From contig DASCQM010000012.1 of the NCBI GenBank assembly GCA_036013055.1, positions 62,001 through 126,000 on the forward strand: a stretch of 64,000 nucleotides of DNA, in the 5' to 3' direction. The DNA comes from SHYR01 sp036013055 (GTDB taxonomy: Bacteria; Chloroflexota; Dehalococcoidia; UBA2979). Within the stretch, counting starts at the first letter, position 1. Every line of letters starts with the position of its first letter. Position numbers and translations under genes: made by a program. The notes under the pieces were generated by a model that searched no databases, had not been told where the DNA came from, and was given only the letters and a program-made list of their open reading frames with translations. Shown here piece by piece: positions 1 to 8,621 of this stretch.

Positions 1-1056
1 GCGCGCCGCGGCGGGCCGTCTGCGCACGATCGTGGCGAGTCGCATCACCAGCAGCTCAAGCGCCAGCGTCTCATCCGCCTGCCCCGTCTTCACTCGATGG
101 TCGGACGCCTCTACCTCACGCAGTGCCGCTTCGGCCGCCTCGCGCGATGTCGCGCGTGCCTGGCGGATCAGCTTCGTGATCGGAAAGCTGCTGCGCAGGT
201 TCGTCGCCTTGCCGATCTCTTCGGGCGTGCCGCCCCGCTCCAGCAGTTCGGTGGCCCGGATCAGGTGGCGCAACTGACGCGCGATCATCACCTGGATGCG
301 CGCCGGGGGCTCGCTGCCCTGTTCGAGCATGCGGCGGATCAGCAGCAACGCCGGTGCCGCGCGACCCTCGACGACCGCATCGACGACATCGAAGATGCCG
401 GCCTCACGCGCCTCCGGCGTGAGCGCGCGCACGTCATCGATCGTGACGGCGCGGCCGTTCGCGTAGAGGCCGAGCTTCTCGATCTCGGAAGCGAAGAGCC
501 ACAGGTCGTCGCCAACGAGTTCCGCCAGCTCAGTGATCGCCGCGCGCTCGAACTCGACGCCCGCGCCGGCGGCTCGTTCGCGCGCCCACGCCATGAGTTC
601 GCTGTCGTCGCTGCTGCGACTCCACGCGCGCAGCAGCGGGAAGTCCTGCACGTCGACGTCCGCGAGCTCCTTCAGTTCGCTGAAGAGGTTGGAGCGGCCA
701 AATGTGCCGGCGCGCTCCCGGTTGAGCGGCTCCAGCAGCACGAGGTGGTTCGTCGGCGGCAACTGTTCGAGGGCGTCGAGCAGTGGCTGCCACTCGCGGA
801 CGACACCCTGACCACCGCCGAGGGAGGCGATCAGCCCTTCAACGACGACCACGCGCGAATCAGCGAGGAAGGGGATCGTCGCGACGTGCTGCACGAGTTC
901 CTGCACGCTGAGGCCGCGCCCGGCGAGCAACGTCGTGTTCGTGGCCAGCATGCCGTCGTGGTCCAGCGCGGCGTGAAGTGAGTGGTAGGCGTCGCGCAGC
1001 CGGAAGTCATCCCGGCCGTAGTAGACGTGAACCCTCGCGTCGGTCGCCTCTGCCAT
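1..1056 (-). CDS. holA: DNA polymerase III subunit delta (3' end beyond window)
   Basis: Clamp-loader delta subunit, which opens the beta sliding clamp during replication. Translating the minus strand from ATG at 1056 gives MAEATDARVHVYYGRDDFRLRDA, the usual YGxDxF-type N-terminus of HolA, then TIPFLADSRVVVVEG, the PF..xR.VxV strand, and an LxLLxRMLEQG...QVMIARQLRHL region typical of the delta collar domain. The frame is open for 352 codons to the left edge, so the stop codon is not visible; the family is about 330-350 residues, so little is missing. Its ATG overlaps the stop of the next gene upstream (1056-1337), implying translational coupling. Identity is from motif recognition only. Confidence 0.9.
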   Translation of the reverse strand, partial: MAEATDARVHVYYGRDDFRLRDAYHSLHAALDHDGMLATNTTLLAGRGLSVQELVQHVATIPFLADSRVVVVEGLIASLGGGQGVVREWQPLLDALEQLPPTNHLVLLEPLNRERAGTFGRSNLFSELKELADVDVQDFPLLRAWSRSSDDSELMAWARERAAGAGVEFERAAITELAELVGDDLWLFASEIEKLGLYANGRAVTIDDVRALTPEAREAGIFDVVDAVVEGRAAPALLLIRRMLEQGSEPPARIQVMIARQLRHLIRATELLERGGTPEEIGKATNLRSSFPITKLIRQARATSREAAEAALREVEASDHRVKTGQADETLALELLVMRLATIVRRRPAAAR

Positions 1057-1337
1057 CAGTCGATGTCCAGTTGCCAGCCGAGGAAGGTTGCGATCCCGAT
1101 CAGCACGACGAGAGCGGCACCGGGCCAGAGCAACGTCGAGAAGAAGACCGACGCGTCGCCGTCCATTACGCCCTCGTAGGCCGCCCACGTGAGCGCCAGC
1201 GTGAGGCCGGGCAGTGGCACCCACCAGGGGAATCTGGGGTCGTCGTCGTTGACCAGCGCACCCTGCACGAGATCGCGTGGTCCGGGCGCGCTGGCGCTGG
1301 CGCGGTCGTCTTCGGTTCGGTCAGCATCACCCGCCAT
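1056..1337 (-). CDS. Small membrane protein of unknown function
   Basis: A 93-residue protein with a charged, Asp/Ala-rich N-terminal third (about residues 1-38) and two predicted membrane spans (about 39-56 and 65-85), ending WQLDID. I recognise no family. It overlaps the holA start (stop and start share one base), so both are probably co-translated; small membrane proteins upstream of holA are common without known role. The ATG at 1337 is the only good start. Function unknown. Confidence 0.6.
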   Translation of the reverse strand: MAGDADRTEDDRASASAPGPRDLVQGALVNDDDPRFPWWVPLPGLTLALTWAAYEGVMDGDASVFFSTLLWPGAALVVLIGIATFLGWQLDID

Positions 1338-1398
1338 GGCTGCGATCCTACGGCCCGCCGGGACGCACGACCAGCGGACTGATTACGACCGGGGACGG

Positions 1399-2169
1399 CT
1401 ACAGGAAGAGGTCGAACTCTCGACCGCGGACGAGCTCGCTCGACGACCCTTCGCCGCGCTCGTAGTCGTAACCGCGGATGATCGCCGCCGGGATCGCATC
1501 CACCTTGCCCATCACGAGTTCCGACGCTCCGGCGAGCTGGTCGGCGATGCAGATCGTCGTCACCCGCATCTCCTTGCCGTCCATGTCGGGCAGGCCGACG
1601 TATGAGCGCATCGGTTGAAAGCCCGCGACGCCGATCGCGATGTTCGTGTGGCCCTCGCGCCACGGCCGGCCGAAGGTGTCGGTCATGACGACGGCGATCT
1701 CGATGCCGAGGCGCTCGCGAACCGCGTCGCGGATGCCGCGGCAGGACGCGTCCGGGTCGACCGGCAGCAGCGAGATGATGTCCTCCCCGCCTACGTTCGA
1801 GCCATCGACGCCGGCGTTCGCGCAGATGAAGCCGTGCTTGGTCTGCGTGATCAACACGCCCTCGACCTGCCGCACGACACGATTCGACTCCTGCAGCACG
1901 GCTTCGACGAGCCGGGGGTCCTTCTCCGTCCGCTCGGCGAAGCGGGTCGCGAATTCGCTCGGCTGATACGAGTCCAGCGGCACGAGCCGCCCCTCTGCCC
2001 GCGAGACGATGCGCTGGGTGACAGCGAGCGCGTCGCCGTCCTCGAGCGGGGTGCCCTGCGCCTCCGCCGCGTCGATCATCTGGCCGGCGATATCGTCGCC
2101 GTTCTGCACCAGCGGGATGCCGCTGATGCCGATCACGCGGAATTCCGGCGGTGAGCTGACGTTGGTCAT
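1399..2169 (-). CDS. cofE: Coenzyme F420:L-glutamate ligase (CofE/FbiB-N type)
   Basis: Adds the gamma-linked glutamate tail to F420-0 in the cytoplasm using GTP. The 256-residue product has the family signatures: GISGIPLVQNGDDIA near the N-terminus, DGDALAVTQRIVSRAEGR, the TKHGFICANAGVD segment, VVMTDTFGRPWREG and a conserved KVDAIPAAIIRGYDY end. Length matches stand-alone CofE rather than fused FbiB. The frame stays open far upstream, but the ATG at 2169 is right because it overlaps the stop of npdG (four-base ATGA overlap). Together with npdG it shows that the organism makes and uses F420. The other F420 genes (cofC, cofD, fbiC) are not in the window. Confidence 0.92.
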   Translation of the reverse strand: MTNVSSPPEFRVIGISGIPLVQNGDDIAGQMIDAAEAQGTPLEDGDALAVTQRIVSRAEGRLVPLDSYQPSEFATRFAERTEKDPRLVEAVLQESNRVVRQVEGVLITQTKHGFICANAGVDGSNVGGEDIISLLPVDPDASCRGIRDAVRERLGIEIAVVMTDTFGRPWREGHTNIAIGVAGFQPMRSYVGLPDMDGKEMRVTTICIADQLAGASELVMGKVDAIPAAIIRGYDYERGEGSSSELVRGREFDLFL

Positions 2170-2837
2170 GATGCGGCCTCCGATAGCCCTGAGATGCGGA
2201 CGCTGCTGTGTGCTTTGTAGCGTCCATTGATGCCGATTAGCAGCACCGTGATGTTCTCCACGAAATGCGAAAAGCGCAGCGGACCGGCATCGATGGCCGT
2301 GACGCCCTCGATTTCTTCCGCCAGTGCGCTGACGAGGTCTTTCGAATCGCCGTTGCTCCCGGTGACGAGCACGTCGGCATCGACCGCCGCGGCTGGGTCG
2401 AGCAGCACGCCCGCGGGCACGGTGTGGAACGCGCCAAAGACGGCTGAGTCGGGCAGGAGTTGCGCCGCTTCTTCCGCCGCGGAACCAGCCGCGACCTCGA
2501 TCGCGTGCGGGCCGCGCTCGAAGCGCAGCGGCACGACGGCATCGACGACGATTTTGCCAGCGAGGGCGGGTGCGAGTGACTCCAGCGTGGCGCGATGCCC
2601 CTCGTATGGCACGGTGATCACGACTACGTCGGCGGTTGCGACCGCAGCCTCGTTCGTCATGCCGCTCAGCGACTCCCGCTGCGCCGGGATCGCCGTGGCG
2701 ACCGAGTCGGCCGCCGCGATTCCGCGCTCGGCCTGGCGGCTGCCGATGACCACGCGATGGCCGGCGAGAGCGAAGCGCGTTGCGAGTCCGCGCCCCTCCG
2801 GGCCGGTGCCACCGACCAGTGCGATCGTATGCGCCAT
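2166..2837 (-). CDS. npdG: NADPH-dependent F420 reductase (8-hydroxy-5-deazaflavin:NADPH oxidoreductase)
   Basis: Transfers hydride between NADPH and F420. The 223-residue product starts MAHTIALVGGTGPEGRGLA, the GGTGxxGxGLA dinucleotide loop of the family, followed by VVIGSRQAERG (2'-phosphate binding region), DVVVITVPYEGH and VDAVVPLRFERGP, all typical of Fno/NpdG. The open frame runs 41 codons further upstream, but that extension is unrelated sequence and ATG 2837 places the nucleotide loop at the N-terminus as usual. Stop overlaps cofE, so the two F420 genes form a transcriptional and translational unit. Divergent from the ABC importer at 2959. Confidence 0.92.
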   Translation of the reverse strand: MAHTIALVGGTGPEGRGLATRFALAGHRVVIGSRQAERGIAAADSVATAIPAQRESLSGMTNEAAVATADVVVITVPYEGHRATLESLAPALAGKIVVDAVVPLRFERGPHAIEVAAGSAAEEAAQLLPDSAVFGAFHTVPAGVLLDPAAAVDADVLVTGSNGDSKDLVSALAEEIEGVTAIDAGPLRFSHFVENITVLLIGINGRYKAHSSVRISGLSEAAS

Positions 2838-2958
2838 GGGGCTGGCCCCCCTCCGAGGTGCCGGGCAGACTGTGCTGACCCTTACAATCGGAATTCGGCT
2901 GCGAAGCGTACGCGTGGCCCGCAAGGCCAGCAACCAGAACCAGCCGTGAGAAGGTGCC

Positions 2959-3732
2959 ATGACCGCGACACATGCCCCGTCGGTTGCCGCAGTCGACGTG
3001 AGTGGTCTCGGCCATCAGTACGTCGCGGATGCCGGCGTGGTGCAGGCACTCGACGGCGTCGATCTCAGCGTCGGCGTCGGCGAGTTCGTGGCGCTGGTCG
3101 GGCCGAGCGGGTGTGGCAAGTCGACGTTGCTGCGCGTCCTCGCCGGGCTGCTTGCACCCACGGAGGGCAGCGCGCTCGTTCGCGGGGATGCCCCGCAGGT
3201 GGCGCTGACGTCCCACGCGGTTGGCCTGGTGACGCAGGATCCGGGGCTGCTGCCGTGGCGCACGGTCTCCGGCAACGTCTCGCTCGCGCTCGAGGTGACC
3301 GGCGCCCGCGCCGACGTGCCGGAGCTGCTGGGCCGCGTCGGCATCGATGCCTTCGCCGACTATCACCCTCGCGAGTTGTCCGGCGGCATGAGGCAGCGCG
3401 TCGCGCTGGCACGGGCACTGGCGCACGGGCCGCGGCTGCTGCTGATGGACGAGCCGTTCGGGTCGCTGGACGAGTTCTCTCGCGAAGACATCGGTCTTGA
3501 GTTGCTCCGCATCTGGGAGCGCGATCGCGTCTCGGTGCTCTTCGTCACGCATTCGATCCGCGAGGCGGTGTTGCTGGCCGACCGTGTCGTGGTGATGAGT
3601 GAGGCGCCGGGCAGCATCATCGCGGACCTGCCGGTGCAGTTGCCCCGGCCTCGCAGCCAGGCGCTGGAGCAGACACCGGACTTTGCTGCGGCGGTGGCCG
3701 AAGTGCGCCGCGCGATGGGGGGCCGCGAGTGA
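2959..3732 (+). CDS. ABC transporter ATP-binding protein, nitrate/taurine/HMP-type importer
   Basis: ATPase of a three-gene importer. Walker A GPSGCGKST (about residues 49-57), Q-loop TQDPGLLPW, ABC signature LSGGMRQRVALARAL, Walker B RLLLMDEPFGSLD and switch histidine FVTHS are all intact, so it should be active. Q-loop sequence LPW and the short DEPFGSLDEFSR stretch are typical of the SsuB/TauB/ThiZ family. Length of 257 residues is normal. Its stop overlaps the GTG start of the permease by four bases. The importer order ATPase-permease-binding protein is unusual only in having the lipoprotein last. Confidence 0.92.
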   Translation: MTATHAPSVAAVDVSGLGHQYVADAGVVQALDGVDLSVGVGEFVALVGPSGCGKSTLLRVLAGLLAPTEGSALVRGDAPQVALTSHAVGLVTQDPGLLPWRTVSGNVSLALEVTGARADVPELLGRVGIDAFADYHPRELSGGMRQRVALARALAHGPRLLLMDEPFGSLDEFSREDIGLELLRIWERDRVSVLFVTHSIREAVLLADRVVVMSEAPGSIIADLPVQLPRPRSQALEQTPDFAAAVAEVRRAMGGRE

Positions 3733-4607
3733 GCGAGACGACTCCCCCACAATCGCGACCGGGTGCCGTGCCTGAACTCGCCGACCTCACCGAAAGCTCC
3801 GAGTGGGTCGCGACCTCCTCCGCGCGGCGCGGTCTACCGCCGACGCGCGAGATCGCGGGTGCGGTTGTACCAGCGATCCTGGCTGCGACGGTCGCGCTCA
3901 CGCTCTGGGAGATCTGGATCCGCGCTCGCGACATCAAGGAGTACCTGGTGCCTGCGCCGACGGCGATTGGCCGTGCGCTGCTTGATGACCCGTCGCGGTT
4001 CGTCGAGGCCGGGTCAATCTCGCTCGTCCATGCGCTCGGCGGGCTGGCGTGCGGGGCGGGGTCGGCGTTTCTGCTCGCGGTCGTGATGGCGCACTCGCGC
4101 CCGCTGGAGCGCGCGCTCTACCCGCTGGCGATCCTGGTCAAGGTGACGCCGGTCGTCGCGGTCGCGCCGCTGTTCCTGATCTGGTTCGGGTTCAACGCCT
4201 GGCCGAAGCTGCTGGTGGCCGCGATGATCACGTTCTTCCCGGTGCTGGTGAACGCTGTGACGGGGCTGCGCTCGATCGATTCGACATCGCATGACTTCCT
4301 GCGCGCACTCGATGCGTCGCGCTGGCAGGTGTTCTGGAAGCTGCGCCTGCCGGCCTCGCTGCCGTACGTTCTGGCGGCGCTGCGCATCTCCGTACCGCTC
4401 TCGCTGATCGGTGCGGTAGTGGCGGAATGGTTCGCTGCGGACAGCGGTGTTGGGCAGATCATCGTGATCGCCAATGGCGAGCTCGATACGCCGGTGCTCT
4501 TCGGCGCGGTATTCGTGCTCGCGTTGATCGGCGTGACCTTCACGGGAATCATCGCCTATATTGAGCGTCGCGTGCTCTTCTGGCACGAATCTTCATCGGG
4601 CGTGTAG
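3729..4607 (+). CDS. ABC transporter permease, SsuC/ThiX-like
   Basis: Membrane component of the importer with the ATPase at 2959. The 292-residue protein has a roughly 40-residue cytoplasmic lead, then about six membrane spans; the BPD_transp_1 EAA-like loop is visible as DFLRALDASRWQVFWKLRLPASLPYVLAALRI split around residues 185-215, which contacts the ATPase. GTG at 3729 is chosen because it overlaps the ATPase stop (GTGA). The stop codon lies inside the first of two hairpin repeats (4601-4629). Substrate cannot be read from the permease. Confidence 0.9.
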   Translation: MSETTPPQSRPGAVPELADLTESSEWVATSSARRGLPPTREIAGAVVPAILAATVALTLWEIWIRARDIKEYLVPAPTAIGRALLDDPSRFVEAGSISLVHALGGLACGAGSAFLLAVVMAHSRPLERALYPLAILVKVTPVVAVAPLFLIWFGFNAWPKLLVAAMITFFPVLVNAVTGLRSIDSTSHDFLRALDASRWQVFWKLRLPASLPYVLAALRISVPLSLIGAVVAEWFAADSGVGQIIVIANGELDTPVLFGAVFVLALIGVTFTGIIAYIERRVLFWHESSSGV

Positions 4608-4683
4608 CGCCCGCGACCACGTCGCGGATACTCGCTCGCAATCACGCTTATCCGCGTGTAGCGCCCACGATCACGTCGTGGAT
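4601..4683 (+). repeat. Two 29-bp hairpin repeats with compensatory change
   Basis: Copies at 4601-4629 and 4655-4683 share 26 of 29 bases at a 54-bp period. Each folds as a seven-base-pair stem with a CAC loop (4611-4627 and about 4665-4681). In the second copy a G-C pair has become A-T on both arms and another pair has become T-G, so stem pairing is kept while sequence changed. The first copy contains the permease stop codon. No T-run follows. Likely an intercistronic RNA structure or REP-like element; not a known riboswitch. Confidence 0.6.
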
Positions 4684-4715
4684 GCACGCACCGACCCTCA
4701 TAAGGAGGTCGTTGC

Positions 4716-5813
4716 ATGCCGCGACGTCTGTTCACGCTTATCATCCCTCTCCTCGCTTCGATCGCCCTGCTCGCCGCCGCGTGCACCGACGATGACGCGT
4801 CCGATTCCACATCATCGACGAGCAGCGATACGACGACGAGCGCCGCCGTTCGACCCGCCGACGCGACGCCCGCTGCCGCGCCACGGCCGGTGTACGAGGC
4901 CGCGGAGATCACATTCGTCGCGGGATTCCGCCCGCAGGCAAACCTGCCGTTCGTTGCCGTCTACGTGGCAGCGGCCGAGGGCTATTTCGCCGACGAGCAG
5001 CTGACGGTACAGATGGAGCACTCGCCGCGCGGCGGGCACTTGCAGTTGCTGCTTGAAAAGGAGATCGAGTTCACGACGGCCACGGCATCGCAGGCGCTGC
5101 GGCGTCGCGCGGATGAACTGCCCGTGCGCTCCGTCGCGCTCTTCGGCCAGCGTGGCGACCAAGGCTACGTGGTGATGGCGGACTCCGGCATCGAGGGTCC
5201 CGCGGACTTCGCGGGCCGCAGCGTCGGGTTCAAGGGCAGCGTCATCCCCGCCGAGCTGAAGGCGATGCTCGCAGCGGTCGATCTGACCGAGGACGACATC
5301 AACCTGCAGAACGTGCCGTTCGACGTGCGCCCCTTCATCGAGGGGCAGGTCGATGTCTTCCCGGTGTTCCTGAACAACGAGCCCGACCAGATCCGCAACG
5401 AGGGCGTCGAGATCACCATCATCGATCCGACTGAATTCGGGGTTCCGACGCTCGGCCTCACCTTCCTCGCGCACGAGGACACGATCGCCGACGACCCGCA
5501 GCTCGTGGAGCGGTTCCTGCGCGCGACGCTGCGTGGCGCCGCCTTCGCTGCGGCGAACATCGACGCGGCGGTCGAGATCACGTTGCAGCACGCTGAAGGC
5601 GCTGACCCGGCGCACCAGCGCTTCCTGCTGGAGACCGACCTCGAGAACGCGCAGCGCGCGGACGGCATCGGTCGCGGCACCCTTGACCAGTGGGACGCAC
5701 TGGAAGAGTTGCTGATGCGCTACGAGGTGATCGAGGTCGATGTCGATACAGCGCTGGCCTTTGACGGCTCGTTCGTCGACGCTCTGTACGGCGCGGATGG
5801 CGTCCTGAAATGA
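4716..5813 (+). CDS. ABC transporter substrate-binding lipoprotein, NMT1/THI5-like
   Basis: Extracytoplasmic solute receptor for the importer encoded just upstream. An N-terminal signal segment (residues about 5-22) ends in a lipobox LLAAAC, then a Thr/Ser/Asp-rich linker to about residue 65. The mature domain shows the NMT1 pattern: FVAGFRPQANLPFVAVYVAAAEGYFADE, EIEFTTATASQALR, GYVVMADSGIEGPADFAGRSVGFKGS. Similar receptors bind hydroxymethylpyrimidine (ThiY), riboflavin (RibY) or sulfonates; no TPP or FMN riboswitch is visible to decide. Good ribosome site AAGGAGG at 4702-4708. Length 365 is normal. Confidence 0.88.
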   Translation: MPRRLFTLIIPLLASIALLAAACTDDDASDSTSSTSSDTTTSAAVRPADATPAAAPRPVYEAAEITFVAGFRPQANLPFVAVYVAAAEGYFADEQLTVQMEHSPRGGHLQLLLEKEIEFTTATASQALRRRADELPVRSVALFGQRGDQGYVVMADSGIEGPADFAGRSVGFKGSVIPAELKAMLAAVDLTEDDINLQNVPFDVRPFIEGQVDVFPVFLNNEPDQIRNEGVEITIIDPTEFGVPTLGLTFLAHEDTIADDPQLVERFLRATLRGAAFAAANIDAAVEITLQHAEGADPAHQRFLLETDLENAQRADGIGRGTLDQWDALEELLMRYEVIEVDVDTALAFDGSFVDALYGADGVLK

Positions 5814-5837
5814 CGCTCGCCGCGTGAGCCTGCCGAG

Positions 5838-6827
5838 GTGAGTTCCGACCTGCCTCCGCCGCCAACACTCGACGATGTGCGTCGGGCGGCCGATGCGATC
5901 GCGCCGTATCTCTCGCTGCCGACGCCGCTCGTCTATTCGCCGGCACTCTCCGAGCGCCTGGACGCGCACGTTTCGCTGAAGCTCGAGTTCGCGACACCGA
6001 TCGGCGTCTTCAAGGTGCGCGGTGGGATCAATCTCGCGATCAACCTCTCGCCGGAGCATCGCAAGGCCGGCCTCGTCACCGCGTCGACGGGTAACCACGC
6101 GCAGTCGATCGCTTACGGAGCGAAGCTGCAAGGCGTGCCCGCGACGCTGTTTGTCCCGGAGGGCGCGAACCCGGACAAGATCGCCTCGATCGAGCGCCTC
6201 GGCGGCGAGGTTCGCGTTCACGGCGAGCGTTTCGACGACGCGCGGCGGGCCGCCGAGGAGTACGCGGCGGAGGTCGGTTCGCGCGCGGTGCACAGCGGTA
6301 ACGAACCGGATCTCGTTGCGGGCGTCGGCACTGCGGCGCTCGAGGTGCTGGAGACACAGCAGCCGGACACGGAGATCGTGATCGTCCCCGTCGGCGGTGG
6401 TTCCGGTGTGGCCGGGTGGCTCACCGTGCGCGGCGGCCTCTCGCACGACGCCGCGGTCTGGGGCGCGCAGTCCGCGCAGGCCCCGGCGGTCTACGAGTCG
6501 TGGCGGGCGCAGCAGGTGCTCGAACGGCCGAACACGACGACCGCTGAGGGACTGGCGACCGCGGAGGCGTTCGCGTTGCCGCTCGAGGTCATGATCGCGT
6601 CGCTGGATGACTTCGTGCTGGTGGACGACCGCAACATCGAGGCCGCCGTCGTCGAACTGCTGGGCACGCAGCACATCCTCGCGGAACCGGCCGGTGCCGC
6701 CCCCCTCGCTGCCGCCCACAGCGCCGCAGAGCGTGTGCGCGGGAAGCGCATCGTGCTCGTCGTCTCCGGCGCGAACGTGACCGTCGACCAGTTGCGCGCG
6801 ATCCTCGACGGCCGCTCCGGCAGCTGA
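5838..6827 (+). CDS. PLP-dependent threonine/serine dehydratase family protein
   Basis: Fold-type II PLP enzyme resembling threonine ammonia-lyase, which would give 2-oxobutanoate. The 329-residue product has TPLVYSPALSERL, the PLP lysine in GVFKVRGG (about residue 60), the phosphate-associated TASTGNHAQS, and the glycine-rich VPVGGGSGVAG loop. It has no C-terminal ACT domain, so the Ile-inhibited biosynthetic IlvA form is unlikely; a catabolic TdcB-type or a serine/hydroxy-amino-acid eliminase fits better. GTG start at 5838 follows only 24 bases after the importer gene, so it may be co-transcribed. The citramalate route at 28.8 kb probably supplies isoleucine instead. Confidence 0.8.
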   Translation: MSSDLPPPPTLDDVRRAADAIAPYLSLPTPLVYSPALSERLDAHVSLKLEFATPIGVFKVRGGINLAINLSPEHRKAGLVTASTGNHAQSIAYGAKLQGVPATLFVPEGANPDKIASIERLGGEVRVHGERFDDARRAAEEYAAEVGSRAVHSGNEPDLVAGVGTAALEVLETQQPDTEIVIVPVGGGSGVAGWLTVRGGLSHDAAVWGAQSAQAPAVYESWRAQQVLERPNTTTAEGLATAEAFALPLEVMIASLDDFVLVDDRNIEAAVVELLGTQHILAEPAGAAPLAAAHSAAERVRGKRIVLVVSGANVTVDQLRAILDGRSGS

Positions 6828-6860
6828 TCGCTGCCGTCTCGCCGGCCGTTCGCCAGCGCG

Positions 6861-8531
6861 CTATTGCAGCGTGATGCCGTTCGCGCCGCGGCTGATTGGC
6901 TGCGGCTGGGCCGGGCTGTCCATGTAGACCTCGAACTCCCAGTACCCGGGTCCGATCGGCTCATCGGACGAATAGCCGATCCACCATGAACCCTGCTCGC
7001 CGCCCTGCCAGGGGAGCAGCGGCGACTGGTACACAACCCGCCCATCGCGGAAGACGATCCAGCGGATGCGGCTCACCCCTCGCATCTCCTCGAAGTCGAA
7101 GAAGGTCAGCAGCTGGCGATCGAAGCGTGTCGGGCCGGTCGCGATGCCGTTTGGCGCGGCAAGCGCACCGAACGTCAGGCCGCCGAGCACGGGCTCGCCC
7201 GGCGCGGGGACGTCGAAGAGGGCGGTTCCAGACGCGTGCAGGATTCCCCCCGCCCAGACTTCCAGCGTCCAGCGACCCGCCGGGATGCCACGCTCCGATG
7301 GTGCTAGCAGGCGGTCGGAGACAACGGCGAATGAGCCGGCCGCCCAGCGGTACGAGGAGGAGAGGGCGTCTTGCAAGATCCCGTCCAGGTACCACCGCTC
7401 CTCGACCTGTGAGTCGTCGGGGATGCCCTGCGCCGTGTACTCGTAGTAGAGCGCCGGCAGATCGAGCGGGAAGTACGACGTGTAGTCGAAGAGGTCGAAC
7501 AGGGCGTCACGTTCGACCGCGTTCTCCGCGAAGACCGGTGTCGAGATTGCGATGCCATCGGCAAACGTCGCGGCACCAGCGCGCGGCACGACGATGCGCT
7601 GCAGCGGCGGAGCGTAGTCGGCCAGCGGCCCGGCACGACGCGCGCTCGCGACGACGTCGGCAGCGAGGCTGAGCGGGCGCACCAGCGCGACGACCGCATC
7701 GCTGTTGTACTCAAGCTGTGTGGCGATGCCGATCAGTGCTCCGGCCGCATCAAAGACGGGTCCACCGCCAACGCCGTACGGCATGCGGGCGTCGGTGCTG
7801 AGCAGCGCGCGTCCGGAGAGCGCCTCATCGCCGTGGATGCCGGTTATCGTCGCGGTCGTCGAGATCACCGCCTGTAACTGGCTGCCGCTGGTTCCGGGAT
7901 GGCCGAGCAGGCGCACCGCGTCTCCGCGCTCAAGCGATTCGGGCTCGCCCGCCGTGACCGATGGCAGCGCGAACCCGCCGGCGTCGAGCGGGTCGCCGCG
8001 GTAGAGGCGCGTGGCACGGAGCACCGCCAGATCGCGCGCCGGATCGGCGGCGACGACCTGCGCCTCGAAGGTGAGTTCGGGCTCCTCGCCGGGCGTCCGC
8101 GTGACGGCGATCGCGATCGACGAGTACGCGACCCCGCCGTCGCTGCGATAGGGCGTGACCAGCATGTAAGAGGTAAGGATCAGCCGCTGTTCGCGGTCGA
8201 TCACAACGCCCGATCCATCGCGGGCGATGCGCACGAAGCCCGAGTTGGTGTCGAGCAGCTGAATCTGGACGACCGATCTCGCGAGTTCGGCGTCCGGAAT
8301 GATCTCGATCGTCGCCACCTCGCGCGGCGCGGTCGGCGTGAGACCGAGGTCGACCGGGGCGAGGATCGGCGGCGCAACGACCGGCGTCGGCGATGCATCG
8401 GCGGCTTCACCGACCGCCGGCGTCGGGTCGCCCGGGATCAGGTCAGCGGCACCGCCACACGCCGACGCGAGCAGCGCGCCGAGGACGGCGAACGTGACGA
8501 AGAGACGCGGCAGCGCGGGGAGTAAACGCAT
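6861..8531 (-). CDS. Secreted trypsin-fold lipoprotein with degenerate catalytic triad (pseudoprotease)
   Basis: A 556-residue exported protein: signal peptide with lipobox LLASAC (Cys25), a Pro/Ala linker to about residue 70, a trypsin-like domain (about 83-290) and a roughly 260-residue C-terminal region of unknown fold. The protease landmarks align clearly with HtrA-like enzymes, but the His position in LTSYMLV is Met123, the Asp in DPARDLAV (Asp167) is kept, and the Ser position in GVGGGP is Gly255. Two of three triad residues are therefore missing, so peptide hydrolysis is not expected. It may bind peptides or act as a scaffold. ATG 8531 is preferred; GTG 8537 is possible. Confidence 0.82.
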   Translation of the reverse strand: MRLLPALPRLFVTFAVLGALLASACGGAADLIPGDPTPAVGEAADASPTPVVAPPILAPVDLGLTPTAPREVATIEIIPDAELARSVVQIQLLDTNSGFVRIARDGSGVVIDREQRLILTSYMLVTPYRSDGGVAYSSIAIAVTRTPGEEPELTFEAQVVAADPARDLAVLRATRLYRGDPLDAGGFALPSVTAGEPESLERGDAVRLLGHPGTSGSQLQAVISTTATITGIHGDEALSGRALLSTDARMPYGVGGGPVFDAAGALIGIATQLEYNSDAVVALVRPLSLAADVVASARRAGPLADYAPPLQRIVVPRAGAATFADGIAISTPVFAENAVERDALFDLFDYTSYFPLDLPALYYEYTAQGIPDDSQVEERWYLDGILQDALSSSYRWAAGSFAVVSDRLLAPSERGIPAGRWTLEVWAGGILHASGTALFDVPAPGEPVLGGLTFGALAAPNGIATGPTRFDRQLLTFFDFEEMRGVSRIRWIVFRDGRVVYQSPLLPWQGGEQGSWWIGYSSDEPIGPGYWEFEVYMDSPAQPQPISRGANGITLQ

Positions 8532-8621
8532 GATCACAACGTAGCGCGTCGCGAGTCTGACCGGCCAGCGACCGGAAGGCCGAACCCGAGGAGGGGGCCC
8601 GGAAGCGGATGCAGTGGCGGG

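Noticed and set aside
2838..2958. TPP or FMN riboswitch in front of the NMT1-type importer
   Set aside because: No CTGAGA/ACCTGA TPP core or FMN core sequences are present here or in 4608-4715, so substrate stays open.
1399..3750. A 783-codon minus-strand open frame spanning cofE and the complement of npdG and the ABC ATPase gene
   Set aside because: Only the last 256 codons have family motifs; upstream it is Arg/Ala/Gly-rich antisense sequence of genes on other frames, as expected in GC-rich DNA.
4812..6719. A 635-codon minus-strand open frame opposite the binding-protein and dehydratase genes
   Set aside because: Composition is Arg/Asp/Gln-rich without any motif and both strands opposite are clearly coding for known families.
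6861..8531. Annotation as an active trypsin-like serine protease
   Set aside because: His and Ser of the triad are replaced by Met and Gly, checked codon by codon on the minus strand.
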